64,000 bases of DNA from the NCBI RefSeq assembly GCF_023061285.1, contig NZ_JAKGAM010000001.1, positions 620,001 through 684,000 on the forward strand, written 5' to 3'. A program made the position numbers and the translations under genes. The DNA comes from Chromohalobacter nigrandesensis. GTDB lineage: Bacteria > Pseudomonadota > Gammaproteobacteria > Pseudomonadales > Halomonadaceae. Below the pieces are notes generated by a model. It searched no databases. It was not told the DNA's origin and saw only the letters and a list, made by a program, of their open reading frames with translations. Positions 1 to 11,983 of this stretch are shown here, piece by piece. Each line of letters starts with the position of its first letter. Positions within the stretch are counted from its first letter, which is position 1.

Positions 1-1
1 T

Positions 2-553
2 TGGCTGGTGGGCTTGCCATCGTTGCTGCTAGTGTGCGGTTTCATCCTGCTATGGCTGGTCATACGCCACTATGGACGCCTGCTTCAGGTTACCGGCGGC
101 TGGCTCGAGCGGCTCAAGGTACGTCGCAAGGCTCGCTTCGGCTTCGCCCGCCGCTTGCTGCATTTTCGTAATGCCTTGATCGAGACGCTACGCCTGCCGC
201 GTCTGACCTTGTTAGCAGTCTTCGCGCTGTGCTGCGCCCACTGGATGCTGCGTTACAGTGTCCTTTATCTGGCCGTAAAGGGCCTGGGTGCACACATCGA
301 CTGGGCCTGGACCTTCCTCGTACAAATGCTCTCCATGGCGGCGGGACAATTGAGTTTTCTGCCCGGCGGCGCAGGCGGTGCCGAGTTGACCTCCACCGCA
401 CTACTGACGCCGTTGATCGGCACACAAAGCGCCGCTGCCGCCGTGCTCATCTGGCGCTTCGTGACCTACTACTTCTACCTCATCGCCGGCGCGCCGGTCT
501 TCCTGGCGATGGCAGGACGCGCCTTCGCCAGGCTTCTATCCCGCCGCCGCTAA
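2..553 (+). CDS. Lysylphosphatidylglycerol synthase TM-like (UPF0104) membrane protein, 3' part
   Basis: The reading frame is open from the first bases of the window, so the start lies upstream and only the C-terminal ~183 residues are present. At least three hydrophobic segments are visible: one at the beginning, one around LTLLAVFALCCAHW, and one near the end (VLIWRFVTYYFYLIAGAPVFL). The glycine-rich stretch FLPGGAGGAELT followed by a membrane segment is typical of the YbhN/AglD/LPG_synthase_TM family of integral membrane proteins. Some members of that family make or flip lysyl-lipids; the function of this one cannot be told from the fragment. It converges on sucD with a hairpin terminator between them. 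Confidence 0.7.
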   Translation, partial: WLVGLPSLLLVCGFILLWLVIRHYGRLLQVTGGWLERLKVRRKARFGFARRLLHFRNALIETLRLPRLTLLAVFALCCAHWMLRYSVLYLAVKGLGAHIDWAWTFLVQMLSMAAGQLSFLPGGAGGAELTSTALLTPLIGTQSAAAAVLIWRFVTYYFYLIAGAPVFLAMAGRAFARLLSRRR

Positions 554-569
554 TCACTCACCCGTTTTC

Positions 570-611
570 ACGCACTATCGCGTTTTCAAGACGCACTATC
601 GTGTTTTCAAG
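570..611. repeat. Two tandem copies of a 21-bp unit
   Basis: ACGCACTATCGCGTTTTCAAG occurs at 570-590 and again at 591-611 with one mismatch (C to T), and a shorter related stretch (CCCGTTTTCACGCACTATC) lies just before. It sits between the stop codon at 553 and the terminator at 656-685. No function is apparent; a slippage duplication is the simplest explanation. Confidence 0.8.
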
Positions 612-655
612 AAAGGCAGCGAATGCAGGTCGCTTTTGTACAACACCTGAAACGA

Positions 656-685
656 CGAAGGGCATCCCCGTGGGGATGCCCTTCG
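656..685. terminator. Bidirectional hairpin between convergent genes
   Basis: CGAAGGGCATCCCC and its exact complement GGGGATGCCCTTCG are separated by two bases, giving a 14-bp GC-rich stem. It lies between the convergent upstream membrane-protein gene and sucD. The downstream base run is only weakly T-rich, so termination may be imperfect. Confidence 0.75.
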
Positions 686-733
686 TTATGTTCACTGCCC
701 GGCCACCCATGAGCCGCCGGGCCTGAAAGCGAC

Positions 734-1606
734 TTACCAGCCAGCCGCTTCTTTCAGCGCATCACCGATCTCGGCGAGCGAACGCACGGTCTTGACGCCT
801 GCGGATTCAAGCGCTGCGAACTTCTCATCCGCAGTACCCTTGCCGCCCGCGATAATGGCGCCAGCATGGCCCATACGCTTGCCGGGAGGCGCCGTCACAC
901 CTGCGATGTAGGAGACCACCGGCTTGGAAACATTAGCCTTGATATAGGCTGCCGCTTCTTCTTCGGCGGTACCGCCGATTTCGCCGATCATCACGATCGC
1001 TTCGGTCTGCGGATCCTGCTCGAACTTCTCGAGGATGTCGATGAAGGTAGAGCCCGGAATCGGGTCGCCGCCGATGCCCACGCAGGTGGACTGGCCGAAG
1101 CCATGATCGGTGGTCTGCTTGACGGCTTCATAGGTCAAGGTACCGGAGCGCGATACGATGCCGACCTTGCCGGGCTTGTGGATGTGCCCCGGCATGATGC
1201 CGATCTTGGTTTCGCCCGGCGTGATCACGCCCGGGCAATTCGGGCCGATCAGGCGCACACCCAGCTCGTCGCACTTGACCTTGACGTCGAGCATGTCGAG
1301 AGTCGGAATCCCCTCGGTGATGCACACGATCAGCTTGATGCCGGCATTGGCGGCCTCAAGGATGGAATCCTTGCAGAACGGCGCGGGCACATAGATCACG
1401 GAGGCTTCGGCACCGGTCGTGTCGACGGCTTCCTTGACGGTGTTGAACACCGGCAGACCGAGGTGCGTCTGGCCACCCTTGCCTGGCGTCACGCCACCCA
1501 CCATCCGGGTGCCGTAGTCAATCGCCTGCTCGGAGTGGAAGGTCCCCTGGCCACCGGTGAAGCCTTGGCAGATGACCTTAGTGCTTTTGTCGATCAGGAT
1601 ACTCAT
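734..1606 (-). CDS. sucD: Succinate--CoA ligase, alpha subunit
   Basis: This is the 290-residue alpha subunit of succinyl-CoA synthetase, which makes ATP or GTP from succinyl-CoA in the TCA cycle and acts with SucC. The N-terminal CoA-binding fold contains [11 protein letters not shown]. The active-site histidine that is phosphorylated is H247 in [10 protein letters not shown]. The frame is open 65 codons further upstream inside sucC, but the family start [10 protein letters not shown] is at 1606. Its ATG shares one base with the sucC stop codon (TAATG), the usual sign of translational coupling. It is the last gene of the sdh-suc run. Confidence 0.97.
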   Translation of the reverse strand: MSILIDKSTKVICQGFTGGQGTFHSEQAIDYGTRMVGGVTPGKGGQTHLGLPVFNTVKEAVDTTGAEASVIYVPAPFCKDSILEAANAGIKLIVCITEGIPTLDMLDVKVKCDELGVRLIGPNCPGVITPGETKIGIMPGHIHKPGKVGIVSRSGTLTYEAVKQTTDHGFGQSTCVGIGGDPIPGSTFIDILEKFEQDPQTEAIVMIGEIGGTAEEEAAAYIKANVSKPVVSYIAGVTAPPGKRMGHAGAIIAGGKGTADEKFAALESAGVKTVRSLAEIGDALKEAAGW

Positions 1607-2772
1607 TACTTGCCCTCCGCTGCTTTGACGACCTGCTGGGCCGCGTCGGTCAAGCTGGTAGCAGCGATGATGTTCAGTCCGCTGGAGGCCAATTTCTCGG
1701 CACCCAGCTCGGCGTTGTTGCCTTCGAGACGCACCACGACCGGCACGTTGACACCGACCTGCTCGACGGCACCGATGATGCCCTCGGCAATCATGTCGCA
1801 ACGCACGATACCGCCGAAGATGTTGACCAGCACGGCCTTGACGGAATCGTCGGAGAGGATGATCTTGAAGGCTTCACCCACACGCTCTTCGGTGGCACCG
1901 CCGCCAACGTCCAGGAAGTTGGCCGGCTGCCCGCCGTTGAGCTTGATGATATCCATGGTGCCCATGGCCAGACCGGCGCCATTGACCATGCAGCCGATGT
2001 TGCCCTCCAGAGCGACGTAGTTGAGTTCCCACGCCTGGGCGTGCGCCTCACGTTCGTCTTCCTGGGACGGGTCACGCATGGCCTGCAGATCGGGGTGACG
2101 ATACAGCGCATTGCCATCGAGGCCGATCTTGGCATCGAGGCAGTGCAGATCACCACTTTCGTTGATCACCAGCGGGTTGATCTCGAGCAGCGCGAGGTCT
2201 TTTTCCTCGAACAGCTTGGCCAGGCCCAGGAAGATCTTGGTGAACTGCTTGATCTGTACGCCTTCCAAACCCAGAGCGAACGCCAGTTCACGCGCCTGAT
2301 ACGGCTGAGCGCCGACCAGCGGATCGACTTCGGCCTTGAGAATCTTTTCAGGCGTCTCTTCAGCGACCTTCTCGATTTCCACGCCACCTTCGGTGGAGGC
2401 CATGAAAACGATACGGCGTGTGCCGCGATCGACGACGGCGCCCAGATAAAGCTCGTTGGCGATATCGGTAAGATTTTCAACCAGAATCTTGGTGACCGGT
2501 TGTCCCTTCTCATCGGTCTGGAAGGTCACCAGGCTCTCACCAAGCCACTGCTCGGCAAAGGCCTGGGCTTCTTCTGGGCTTTTGATTAGCTTGACGCCGC
2601 CCGCTTTGCCACGGCCACCTGCGTGAACCTGGGCCTTGACGACCCACTTGTCACCGCCGATCTTCTTGCACGCCTCGGCAGCTTCCTTGGGGGTATCCAC
2701 GGCGAAACCCTTGGACACCGGTAGACCATAATCAGCAAACAGCTGTTTGCTCTGATACTCGTGAAGGTTCAT
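1606..2772 (-). CDS. sucC: Succinate--CoA ligase, beta subunit
   Basis: This 388-residue protein is the standard length for SucC. The N-terminal ATP-grasp domain begins [12 protein letters not shown], and a glycine-rich nucleotide loop is seen at [16 protein letters not shown]. The C-terminal ligase-CoA domain contains [17 protein letters not shown]. It couples with SucD in the substrate-level phosphorylation step of the TCA cycle. It lies 141 bp downstream of lpd; the gap holds a GC-rich hairpin (2856-2879). Confidence 0.97.
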   Translation of the reverse strand: MNLHEYQSKQLFADYGLPVSKGFAVDTPKEAAEACKKIGGDKWVVKAQVHAGGRGKAGGVKLIKSPEEAQAFAEQWLGESLVTFQTDEKGQPVTKILVENLTDIANELYLGAVVDRGTRRIVFMASTEGGVEIEKVAEETPEKILKAEVDPLVGAQPYQARELAFALGLEGVQIKQFTKIFLGLAKLFEEKDLALLEINPLVINESGDLHCLDAKIGLDGNALYRHPDLQAMRDPSQEDEREAHAQAWELNYVALEGNIGCMVNGAGLAMGTMDIIKLNGGQPANFLDVGGGATEERVGEAFKIILSDDSVKAVLVNIFGGIVRCDMIAEGIIGAVEQVGVNVPVVVRLEGNNAELGAEKLASSGLNIIAATSLTDAAQQVVKAAEGK

Positions 2773-2855
2773 CGTGTCATGCCATTGGTTGCATGTGACT
2801 CGAATGGTAGCGATAGCCTCGACCTTTTACGGCCTCAGGCCACCGCCACCCCTGT

Positions 2856-2879
2856 TCGCTCCCGCCTTGGCGGGAGCGA
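2856..2879 (-). other. Intercistronic hairpin between lpd and sucC
   Basis: TCGCTCCCGCC and GGCGGGAGCGA form an 11-bp near-perfect inverted repeat with almost no loop. No T-run follows on the minus strand, so it is better read as an RNA-processing or stability element, or a weak attenuator, than as a strong terminator. It could set different expression of lpd and sucCD. Confidence 0.55.
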
Positions 2880-2913
2880 CGCGTCTCTACGCAGTGGGAC
2901 GCTAACGAAGCGC

Positions 2914-4380
<1,467 letters not shown>

Positions 4381-4411
4381 TTAGTCGCAACGCATTGTTT
4401 GACGACAGCCA

Positions 4412-6022
4412 TCACACGTCGAGCAAGAAACGTGCGGGATCCTCGAGCAGTTCCTTGATCGTGACCAGGAATTGCACCGCGTCCTTGCCATCGATCATAC
4501 GGTGATCATAAGAGATGGCCAGATACATCATCGGGCGGATCTCGACCTTGCCGTCGACGGCCATCGGCCGCTCCTGGATCTTGTGCATACCCAGGATCGC
4601 GGTCTGCGGCGGATTGATGATCGGCGTCGACAGCAGCGACCCGAAGATACCGCCGTTGGTAATGGTGAAGGTGCCGCCCTGCATGTCTTCGATGCCGAGC
4701 TTGCCGTCGCGACCACGCTTGCCGAAGTCGACGATGCTCTTCTCGACATCGGCGAGCTTCATGCTGTCGGTATCACGCAACACCGGCACGACCAGGCCAC
4801 GCGGCGTGGACACGGCAACACCGATATCCTGATAGCCGTGATAGACGATATCGCTGCCATCGATCGAGGCGTTCACGTCGGGGAAGCGCTTGAGTGCCTC
4901 GGTGCACGCCTTGACGAAAAAGCCCATGAAACCGAGCTTGGTATCGTGCGCCTTGAGGAAGGTTTCCTTGTACTGACTGCGCAGGTCCATTACCGCGCTC
5001 ATGTCCACCTCATTGTAGGTGGTCAGCATGGCGGCGGTCTGCTGCGCCTGCACCAGGCGCTTGGCGATGGTCTGGCGCAAACGGCTCATCGGCACGCGTT
5101 GCTCGGGACGATCGCCCTCGACGGCAGGTGCCGGTGCAGCGGCCGCTTTGACGTCGCCACTGCCACCGGCGGGCTTGGCATCCTTCTTCGCGGAACCGTC
5201 CTTGACGGCCTTCTGGACGTCTTCCTTGAGGATACGGCCACCCTTGCCGGTACCTTCGATCTTGCTGGCGTCCAGGTCGTGTTCGGCGACCAACTTGCGC
5301 GCCGCCGGCGCGAGGATCTTGTCGCCGACCTTTTCGTCACTGCCACCACCGGTGTCTTTCGACTCACTCGCCGTATTACCGGATGCGGCAGCCTCGCCGC
5401 CCCCCGCATCACCGCCGGCGCCTTCGGCAAACAACGCGAGTACCGCTTCGGACTCGACCTGCTCGCCTTCCTGCACCTTGATCTCGCTGATGGCACCGTC
5501 GGCCGGGGCGACGACTTCGAGCACCACTTTGTCGGTCTCGATATCCGCGAGAATCTCGTCACGCTTCACTGCTTCACCGACCTGCTTGTGCCAGGTGGCC
5601 ACAGTGCCTTCCTGAACGGATTCCGGGAAGCTCGGCGCCTTGACGTCATGCTGCTTGCCGGACGCCGCCGGCTTGGCGTCGTCGGACTTGGCCGCTGCCG
5701 TGTCCTGCTTCTCGCTGGCCTCTTCTTTTTTCGAGCCCTCAGCGGATTTAGAGTCCTTGGCGGACTTTTCGCCGCCGCCTTCACTCGCGGCACCCAGCAT
5801 CCCGAGCACCTGCTCAGAATCGCATGTATTGCCTTCTTCCACCTTGATTTCAGTCACGGTGCCGGCGTCCGGCGCCACGACTTCGAGAACGACCTTGTCC
5901 GTCTCGATCTCGACAATCAGCTCATCACGTTCAACGCTATCACCGACCTTCTTGTGCCAAGTGGCGATGGTGCCCTCGGCGACGGATTCCGGGAAATTCG
6001 GCGCTTTGATCTCAGTAGCCAT
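4412..6022 (-). CDS. sucB: Dihydrolipoyllysine succinyltransferase (E2) with two lipoyl domains
   Basis: This is the E2 core of 2-oxoglutarate dehydrogenase, 536 residues against about 405 in E. coli. The extra length is a second lipoyl domain. Domains at residues ~3-77 and ~126-199 are close copies, each with the lipoylation motif [12 protein letters not shown] (K43 and K165), and each is followed by an Ala/Lys/Ser-rich linker. The E3-binding domain is at ~236-272 ([16 protein letters not shown]). The catalytic acyltransferase domain ends with [12 protein letters not shown] (H507, D511). The duplication is internal and in frame. It lies 43 bp after sucA and before lpd. Confidence 0.96.
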   Translation of the reverse strand: MATEIKAPNFPESVAEGTIATWHKKVGDSVERDELIVEIETDKVVLEVVAPDAGTVTEIKVEEGNTCDSEQVLGMLGAASEGGGEKSAKDSKSAEGSKKEEASEKQDTAAAKSDDAKPAASGKQHDVKAPSFPESVQEGTVATWHKQVGEAVKRDEILADIETDKVVLEVVAPADGAISEIKVQEGEQVESEAVLALFAEGAGGDAGGGEAAASGNTASESKDTGGGSDEKVGDKILAPAARKLVAEHDLDASKIEGTGKGGRILKEDVQKAVKDGSAKKDAKPAGGSGDVKAAAAPAPAVEGDRPEQRVPMSRLRQTIAKRLVQAQQTAAMLTTYNEVDMSAVMDLRSQYKETFLKAHDTKLGFMGFFVKACTEALKRFPDVNASIDGSDIVYHGYQDIGVAVSTPRGLVVPVLRDTDSMKLADVEKSIVDFGKRGRDGKLGIEDMQGGTFTITNGGIFGSLLSTPIINPPQTAILGMHKIQERPMAVDGKVEIRPMMYLAISYDHRMIDGKDAVQFLVTIKELLEDPARFLLDV

Positions 6023-6065
6023 GTCGTTTCCTTAGTGTTTTCTCTCGATCCCGATGGAGAACGCC

Positions 6066-8900
6066 TCAGCCCGTAATGGCGTCTTCCACCAGCTGACGCT
6101 GCTGTTCAACATGGACGGACATATAGCCGGATGCCGGCGCGGCGGATGCCGGACGCCCTGCGAACTTCAGATCGCGCCCCAAGCCTTCTTGAACCATATC
6201 GGCGACCAGGCGCATATGATGCTGGCTTTGATACCAGGCGCCCTGGTTGAGCGGCTCTTCCTGACACCAAACGACCTGCTCGAGGTTCGGATAGGTCTTG
6301 AAGACCTCGTACAGCTCCTCCTTGGGGAAAGGATAGATCTGCTCCAAACGTACGATCGCAACATCGTCGTTGCCATTCTCGGCACGATAGCTCGTCAAAT
6401 CGTAGTAGACCTTACCCGAGCACAACACCACGCGCTTGACCGCCTCCGCGTCGAGCTTGCCTTGATCCGGCAGCACCATTTCGAAGCGGCCGTTGGCCAG
6501 ATCTTCCAGCGTCGAGGTTGCTTCCTTGTGACGCAACAGGCTTTTCGGTGACATGATCACCAGCGGCTTGCGCAGCGGGCGAATCACCTGACGACGCAGG
6601 AGATGGAAAATCTGCGCCGGTGTGGTCGGCATACAGACCTGCATGTTGTGTTCCGCGCACAATTGCAAGAAGCGCTCAAGACGCGCCGAGGAATGCTCGG
6701 GGCCCTGGCCTTCATAGCCATGCGGCAACAACATGGTAAGACCGCACAGCCGCCCCCATTTCGTCTCGCCGGAGGAAATGAACTGGTCGATCACCACCTG
6801 TGCCCCATTGGTGAAGTCGCCAAACTGGGCTTCCCAAATGATCAAGGCCTTGGGTGTGGTCGTGGAATACCCATACTCGAATGCCAACGCCGCTTCCTCG
6901 GACAGGAGGGAGTCGCGAATGGTGAAATTCGGCTGGTCTTCCTTGATGTACTCAAGCGGCACAAAGGTCGAACCGTCTTTCTGGTTATGCACGACGGCAT
7001 GACGGTGAGAGAAAGTACCGCGCCCCGTATCCTGGCCCGTCAGGCGAATTGGGTGGCCTTCATCCAGCAAGGTGGCATACGCCAGTGTCTCGCCGAAGCC
7101 CCAGTTGATGGCCAAGTCACCAGCGGCCATCTTGCGACGATCCTCGTAGATCTTGGCCACTTGGCGCTGGACTTCGACTTCCTCGGGAACCTCGCACATC
7201 TTGGTGGCAAGCTGCTGTATCCGCGTCATGTCCACCGACGTATCGGCGTCGCCAGTCCAGGTGTGCCCCAGATAAGGCGTCCAGTCGACGAACAGCTCGG
7301 TATTGGGCTCCTTGACCAACGCATTGGCGACGTGATTGCCCGCCACCAGATCATCGCGATACTTCTCGACCATGGCGGCCGCGTCATCGTCGCTGATCAT
7401 GCCCTCTTGCACCAGACGCGCCACGTAGAGCTCGCGCGAGCTCTTGTGCGACTTGATCTTCTGGTACATCAAGGGCTGAGTGCCGGAAGGCTCATCCGCT
7501 TCGTTATGACCGCGCTTGCGGTAGCAGACGAGATCGATCACCACGTCCTTGTTGAACTGATAACGATAATCCACGGCCACCTGGGTGGCATGCACCACTG
7601 CTTCGGGATCGTCGCCGTTCACGTGGAAAATCGGCGCCTGGACCATCTTGGCGATATCGGTGCAGTACTCCGTAGAGCGTGCGTCATCAGGCCGTGATGT
7701 GGTGAAACCGACCTGGTTGTTGATGACGATATGCACGGTGCCGCCGGTCTTGTAGCCACGCGTCTGGGACATCTGGAATGTCTCCATGACCACGCCTTGG
7801 CCGGCGAGGGCGGCATCACCATGCACGACGATCGGCAGTACCTTGGCGCCCTCGCCGTCTTCACGGCGGTCCTGGCGGGCACGCACGGACCCTTCGACCA
7901 CCGGCGTGACGATCTCGAGATGCGAGGGGTTGAACGCCAAGGCCAAGTGGACCTCGCCACCTTCGGTCATGACGTTGGAACTGAAGCCCTGGTGGTACTT
8001 CACATCCCCCGAACCTTGCTGGATGACTTTCTTGCCATCGAACTCGTCGATCAGTTCCGACGGGCTCTTGCCCAGCAAGTTGACCAGCAGGTTGAGGCGT
8101 CCCCGGTGCGCCATGCCAATGACGACTTCCTTGGTACCGTAATTGCCGGTGCGCTGGATGATTTCGTCGACCATCGGAATGAAAGTCTCGCCGCCTTCCA
8201 GACCAAACCGCTTGGTGCCTGGATACTTGGACGCGAGATAGTTTTCCAACCCTTCGGCGGCCGTCAAGCGTTCGAGGATGTGCGTGCGCACATCGACGCT
8301 GTAGTCCGGCTTGGAGCGCACCGATTCGAAGCGTTGCTGCAGCCAGCGCTTCTCGTCGGTGTTGACGATATGCATGAACTCGCAGCCAATGCTGCGGCAG
8401 TACGTCTTCTCCAGGACGTCGACGATTTCCCTGAGCGTCGCCTGATCCTTGCCCAGGAACAGCGAACCGGTCTGGAAGGAAGTTTCCATGTCAGCATCGG
8501 TCAGCTGATGGAAGGCAAGATCCAGATCAGGAATCGGGGTCGGGCTGCGAAGCCCCAGGGGATCGATATCGGCCCGCTGATGGCCGCGGAAGCGATATGC
8601 GTTGATCAGTTGGAGAACCTTGACCTGCTTCTTGTTCTCGCTACTGTCAGCGACACTGGCGGCGGGTTTGCCACGCTGGTTTTGTGCCAACCGATAGAAC
8701 TGATCGCGAATCGGACTGAGAGGAACATCGTGAGAGGGAGCGCCTTCCGGACGAGGTAACTGATCGAAATAGTTACGCCATTCGTCGGGAACGTCAGAGG
8801 GCTCGACGAGGTATTGCTCGTAGAGCGCTTCCACGTAGTGGGCGTTGCCGCCACTGACATGGGAAGTGCGCCACATCAACTCCATTATGCCTTCTTGCAT
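6066..8900 (-). CDS. sucA: 2-oxoglutarate dehydrogenase E1 component
   Basis: This 944-residue thiamine-diphosphate enzyme decarboxylates 2-oxoglutarate and succinylates E2. The N-terminus MQEGIMELMWRTSHVSGGNA matches the family start, which supports the first ATG. Typical motifs are GMAHRGRLNLLVN, the ThDP-binding region HVNGDDPEAVVHATQ with YRKRGHNEADEPS, and near the C-terminus LLPHGYEGQGPEHSSARLER. It opens the suc part of the cluster; 234 bp containing a terminator-like hairpin separate it from sdhB. Confidence 0.97.
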   Translation of the reverse strand: MQEGIMELMWRTSHVSGGNAHYVEALYEQYLVEPSDVPDEWRNYFDQLPRPEGAPSHDVPLSPIRDQFYRLAQNQRGKPAASVADSSENKKQVKVLQLINAYRFRGHQRADIDPLGLRSPTPIPDLDLAFHQLTDADMETSFQTGSLFLGKDQATLREIVDVLEKTYCRSIGCEFMHIVNTDEKRWLQQRFESVRSKPDYSVDVRTHILERLTAAEGLENYLASKYPGTKRFGLEGGETFIPMVDEIIQRTGNYGTKEVVIGMAHRGRLNLLVNLLGKSPSELIDEFDGKKVIQQGSGDVKYHQGFSSNVMTEGGEVHLALAFNPSHLEIVTPVVEGSVRARQDRREDGEGAKVLPIVVHGDAALAGQGVVMETFQMSQTRGYKTGGTVHIVINNQVGFTTSRPDDARSTEYCTDIAKMVQAPIFHVNGDDPEAVVHATQVAVDYRYQFNKDVVIDLVCYRKRGHNEADEPSGTQPLMYQKIKSHKSSRELYVARLVQEGMISDDDAAAMVEKYRDDLVAGNHVANALVKEPNTELFVDWTPYLGHTWTGDADTSVDMTRIQQLATKMCEVPEEVEVQRQVAKIYEDRRKMAAGDLAINWGFGETLAYATLLDEGHPIRLTGQDTGRGTFSHRHAVVHNQKDGSTFVPLEYIKEDQPNFTIRDSLLSEEAALAFEYGYSTTTPKALIIWEAQFGDFTNGAQVVIDQFISSGETKWGRLCGLTMLLPHGYEGQGPEHSSARLERFLQLCAEHNMQVCMPTTPAQIFHLLRRQVIRPLRKPLVIMSPKSLLRHKEATSTLEDLANGRFEMVLPDQGKLDAEAVKRVVLCSGKVYYDLTSYRAENGNDDVAIVRLEQIYPFPKEELYEVFKTYPNLEQVVWCQEEPLNQGAWYQSQHHMRLVADMVQEGLGRDLKFAGRPASAAPASGYMSVHVEQQRQLVEDAITG

Positions 8901-9023
8901 TTTTTGGTCACCCTATGCACTGATGGGTGTTCTTGGCGCCGGCACGACCGGACGTGCCAGCGTCACTTGGGGCCTGCGGAAGCAGGTTGGCGTCATACGC
9001 GACGCTGGGGTCCACTTATCGTC

Positions 9024-9048
9024 AAAAGCCGGTGCGCAGGGCACCGGC
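9024..9048 (-). terminator. Terminator/attenuator between sdhB and sucA
   Basis: On the minus strand GCCGGTGC, a 5-base loop and GCACCGGC form an 8-bp GC stem directly followed by TTTTGAC. This is a plausible intrinsic terminator that would separate, or partly separate, sdhCDAB from sucAB-lpd-sucCD. The remaining ~120 bp before sucA could hold a suc promoter; I could not identify one with confidence. Confidence 0.65.
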
Positions 9049-9134
9049 CAACGGCGTTCGGGGAACCGACTTCCTGCGACGCCATGTCGCATGAAGAAGC
9101 TTGTTGCCAATGATAACAAGCCACGCGGCGCGAT

Positions 9135-9845
9135 TTAAGTGGCATTGGACAGTAACATCTCACGAATCTTGCCAATCGCCCGCGTCGGGTTGAGCCCTTT
9201 AGGGCATACCGCCACGCAGTTCATGATGCCACGGCACCGAAACAGGCTGAACGGATCCTCAAGCCTCGCCAGGCGCTCATTCGTTGCGGTATCACGCGAA
9301 TCGGCGAGGAAACGATAAGCCTGCAGCAAACCGGCCGGCCCCACGAACTTGTCCGGATTCCACCAGAAGGACGGGCAGGCCGTGGAGCAGCAAGCACACA
9401 GGATGCACTCGTAGAGCCCATCGAGTTTTTCGCGCTCTTCCGGCGACTGCAAACGCTCGGTGGCCGGCGCAGCAGTATCGTTTTGCAGATAGGGCTGGAT
9501 GCTCTCGTACTGCTTGTAGAACACCCCCATGTCGACCACCAGGTCACGGATGACCGGCAAACCGGGCAGCGGACGCAGCACCAATTTGTTGTCCTTGACC
9601 ACCTCGGACAACGGCGTGACGCACGACAGGCCGTTCTTGCCATTCATGTTCATGCCATCGGAACCGCAAACTCCTTCGCGGCAGCTACGCCGGTACGCCA
9701 TGGAGCTGTCTTGCTGCTTGATCATTTCAAGCGCATTGAGAACCATGATGTCGCGGCCCTGCGTGTCCAGCTCGAACTCCTGCATGTAGGGCGCGGAGTC
9801 GGTTTCCGGGTTGTAGCGGTAGATAGATACCTGAAGCGTAGACAT
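9135..9845 (-). CDS. sdhB: Succinate dehydrogenase iron-sulfur subunit
   Basis: This is the 236-residue Fe-S subunit of complex II, which passes electrons from SdhA to quinone. The [2Fe-2S] ligands are in CREGVCGSDGMNMNGKNG and the following SC. The [4Fe-4S]/[3Fe-4S] ligands are in CILCACCSTACPS and CRGIMNCVAVCPKGL. A TTG codon three positions upstream also opens the frame, but the ATG at 9845 has AAAGGGG nine bases before it and gives the family start MSTLQVSIYRYNPE. It is 14 bp after sdhA. Confidence 0.96.
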   Translation of the reverse strand: MSTLQVSIYRYNPETDSAPYMQEFELDTQGRDIMVLNALEMIKQQDSSMAYRRSCREGVCGSDGMNMNGKNGLSCVTPLSEVVKDNKLVLRPLPGLPVIRDLVVDMGVFYKQYESIQPYLQNDTAAPATERLQSPEEREKLDGLYECILCACCSTACPSFWWNPDKFVGPAGLLQAYRFLADSRDTATNERLARLEDPFSLFRCRGIMNCVAVCPKGLNPTRAIGKIREMLLSNAT

Positions 9846-9859
9846 CTTGAACAACCCCT

Positions 9860-11632
9860 TTAATAGGTGCGAATTTTCGGCTCGAAGGTCTCGACGGTTT
9901 TCGGCGCAAAGTTCACGTCACGTTGCCCAAGCCGCTTCTCGACCGGGAAGTAAATGGAGTGCTTGAGCCAGTTGGCGTCGTCGCGATCCGGATAGTCGTA
10001 GCGCGAATGTGCGCCGCGGCTTTCCTTGCGCTCCAGTGCGGAGATCGCCGTGGCTTCCGCCACCTCGAGCAGATTGTCGAGTTCCAGCGCTTCGACACGC
10101 GCAGTGTTGAAGGCATTGGATTTATCGGCCAGATGCGCATTACTGATACGCTCGCGGAGGTCGGCCAGTTTCTTGACGCCCTCCTGCATGTTGTCTTCCT
10201 GGCGGAAGACCCCGAAATCGTTCTGCATGACATCCTGCAGTTCGGCGCGCAGCTCATGGATCGCCTCACCACCACTCGACTCATCCCAACGAGTGATACG
10301 CGCCATGGCGCTATCGATATCGGACTGCGCCGCCTCGAGATAATCGACACCCGCATTGAGCGCTTCTTCGATAAACATGCCGGCAGCACGCCCGAAGACC
10401 ACCAGGTCGAGCAATGAATTGCCACCCAGACGATTGGCGCCGTGTACGGAAACGCATGCCGCCTCGCCACAGGCAAACAGGCCGTTGACGATCTGATCGT
10501 TGCCGTCGGCATCCTGCATGATCGCCTGGCCGTGCACGTTGGTCGGCAAGCCGCCCATCATATAATGGCACGTCGGCACGACCGGAATCGGGTCCTTGGC
10601 AGGATCGACATGGGCAAAGGTCTTGGATAGCTCGACGATCCCCGGCAAGCGTTTACCCAAGACCTCTTCGCCCAGGTGATCGAGCTTGAGCATGACGTGA
10701 TCACCGTTTTCGCCGCAACCGCGCCCTTCAAGGATTTCCATGACCATGGCGCGGGCCACGACATCGCGGCCGGCCAGATCCTTGGCGTTCGGCGCGTAAC
10801 GCTCCATGAAGCGCTCGCCATCCTTGTTGATCAGGTAGCCGCCCTCGCCACGACAGCCTTCGGTAACCAGCACGCCGGCCCCGTAAATGCCGGTGGGGTG
10901 GAACTGCCACATCTCCATGTCCTGCATCGGGAAGCCGGCGCGAAGCGCCATGCCGATGCCATCACCGGTATTGATCAGGGCGTTGGTCGTGGACGCGTAG
11001 ATACGGCCCGAGCCACCGGTTGCCAATACCGTTGCCTTGGACTTGATATGTACGAGCTCGCCGGTTTCGATGCACATGGCGATACAGCCCACTACATCGC
11101 CGTTGGCATTCTTCACCAGGTCCACCGCATACCATTCATTCAGGAATACGGTATTGTTTTTCAGATTATTCTGATAAAGCGTATGCAGCAGCGCATGGCC
11201 GGTACGGTCGGCGGCGGCGCATGTGCGCGCGGCCTGGCCGCCCTTGCCAAAGTCCTTGGACTGGCCACCGAAGGGACGCTGATAGATACGGCCGTTATCG
11301 AAACGCGAAAACGGCAACCCCATGTGCTCCAACTCAAAGACCGCCTTGGGGCCTTCTGAACAGAGATACTCAGCGGCATCCTGGTCGGCGATATAGTCAC
11401 CGCCCTTGACGGTGTCGTACATGTGCCAGCGCCAATCGTCATTGGGGTCGGCGGAGCCAATGGCACAGGTAATGCCGCCCTGGGCGGAGACGGTGTGCGA
11501 GCGCGTCGGAAAAACCTTGGATAGTACTGCAGTCTTCTTGCCGGATTTGGCCAGCTCGAGCGCGGCACGCAGGCCAGAGCCACCGCCACCGATAATGATT
11601 GCGTCGAATGTCAGGCTACGCATATTGGACAT
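9860..11632 (-). CDS. sdhA: Succinate dehydrogenase flavoprotein subunit
   Basis: This is the 590-residue catalytic subunit, which oxidises succinate to fumarate with covalently bound FAD. The N-terminal dinucleotide motif is [15 protein letters not shown]. The FAD-linked histidine is H46 in [23 protein letters not shown] and the C-terminal [18 protein letters not shown] are family signatures. The first ATG (MSNM) directly follows the sdhD stop with three bases between. It is part of the sdhCDAB operon. Confidence 0.97.
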   Translation of the reverse strand: MSNMRSLTFDAIIIGGGGSGLRAALELAKSGKKTAVLSKVFPTRSHTVSAQGGITCAIGSADPNDDWRWHMYDTVKGGDYIADQDAAEYLCSEGPKAVFELEHMGLPFSRFDNGRIYQRPFGGQSKDFGKGGQAARTCAAADRTGHALLHTLYQNNLKNNTVFLNEWYAVDLVKNANGDVVGCIAMCIETGELVHIKSKATVLATGGSGRIYASTTNALINTGDGIGMALRAGFPMQDMEMWQFHPTGIYGAGVLVTEGCRGEGGYLINKDGERFMERYAPNAKDLAGRDVVARAMVMEILEGRGCGENGDHVMLKLDHLGEEVLGKRLPGIVELSKTFAHVDPAKDPIPVVPTCHYMMGGLPTNVHGQAIMQDADGNDQIVNGLFACGEAACVSVHGANRLGGNSLLDLVVFGRAAGMFIEEALNAGVDYLEAAQSDIDSAMARITRWDESSGGEAIHELRAELQDVMQNDFGVFRQEDNMQEGVKKLADLRERISNAHLADKSNAFNTARVEALELDNLLEVAEATAISALERKESRGAHSRYDYPDRDDANWLKHSIYFPVEKRLGQRDVNFAPKTVETFEPKIRTY

Positions 11633-11635
11633 GAA

Positions 11636-11983
11636 TTAGGCTCCCCAAAGGACTTGAATGCCCCACACCAGAAAAACGAAGATGGCCAGCATGACGACCG
11701 CTTGAAATGCAACGCGTGCTCCCGATTGCTTGAGATAGTCGGTGGACACCGTCCACAAACCGACCCACGCGTGCGCCGCGATGGAAATGAAGGCCAGCAG
11801 GGAGAAGATGCGCATCCAGGTCTGTGAGAAGAGACCGCTCCACGTGGCATAATCGAGCCCCGGATGGAACAGTAGATACAGGACCATGAACACGGCATAG
11901 ACCGCCAGGATGATCGCCGAGACTCTCTGGATCAGCCAATCGGACAGGCCACTGCGGCCGAGGTTAGTGATGTTGGTTACCAT
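11636..11983 (-). CDS. sdhD: Succinate dehydrogenase membrane anchor subunit
   Basis: This is a 115-residue anchor protein with three hydrophobic segments: the N-terminal AIILAVYAVFMVLYLLF, a middle MRIFSLLAFISIAAHAWVGLW, and the C-terminal VMLAIFVFLVWGIQVLW. The histidine in ISIAAHAWVGLW lies where the SdhD haem ligand is found. It overlaps sdhC by 7 bp (11977-11983), so the two anchors are translationally coupled. Identification rests on hydropathy, length and position between sdhC and sdhA. Confidence 0.93.
   Translation of the reverse strand: MVTNITNLGRSGLSDWLIQRVSAIILAVYAVFMVLYLLFHPGLDYATWSGLFSQTWMRIFSLLAFISIAAHAWVGLWTVSTDYLKQSGARVAFQAVVMLAIFVFLVWGIQVLWGA

Noticed and set aside
866-2020. 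384-codon plus-strand open frame opposite sucD/sucC
   Set aside because: It is a mirror of the GC-rich codon pattern of sucD/sucC; no ribosome site and low-complexity product.
4472-6076. 534-codon plus-strand open frame opposite sucB
   Set aside because: It is antisense to a clear gene over its whole length; composition explains the openness of the frame.
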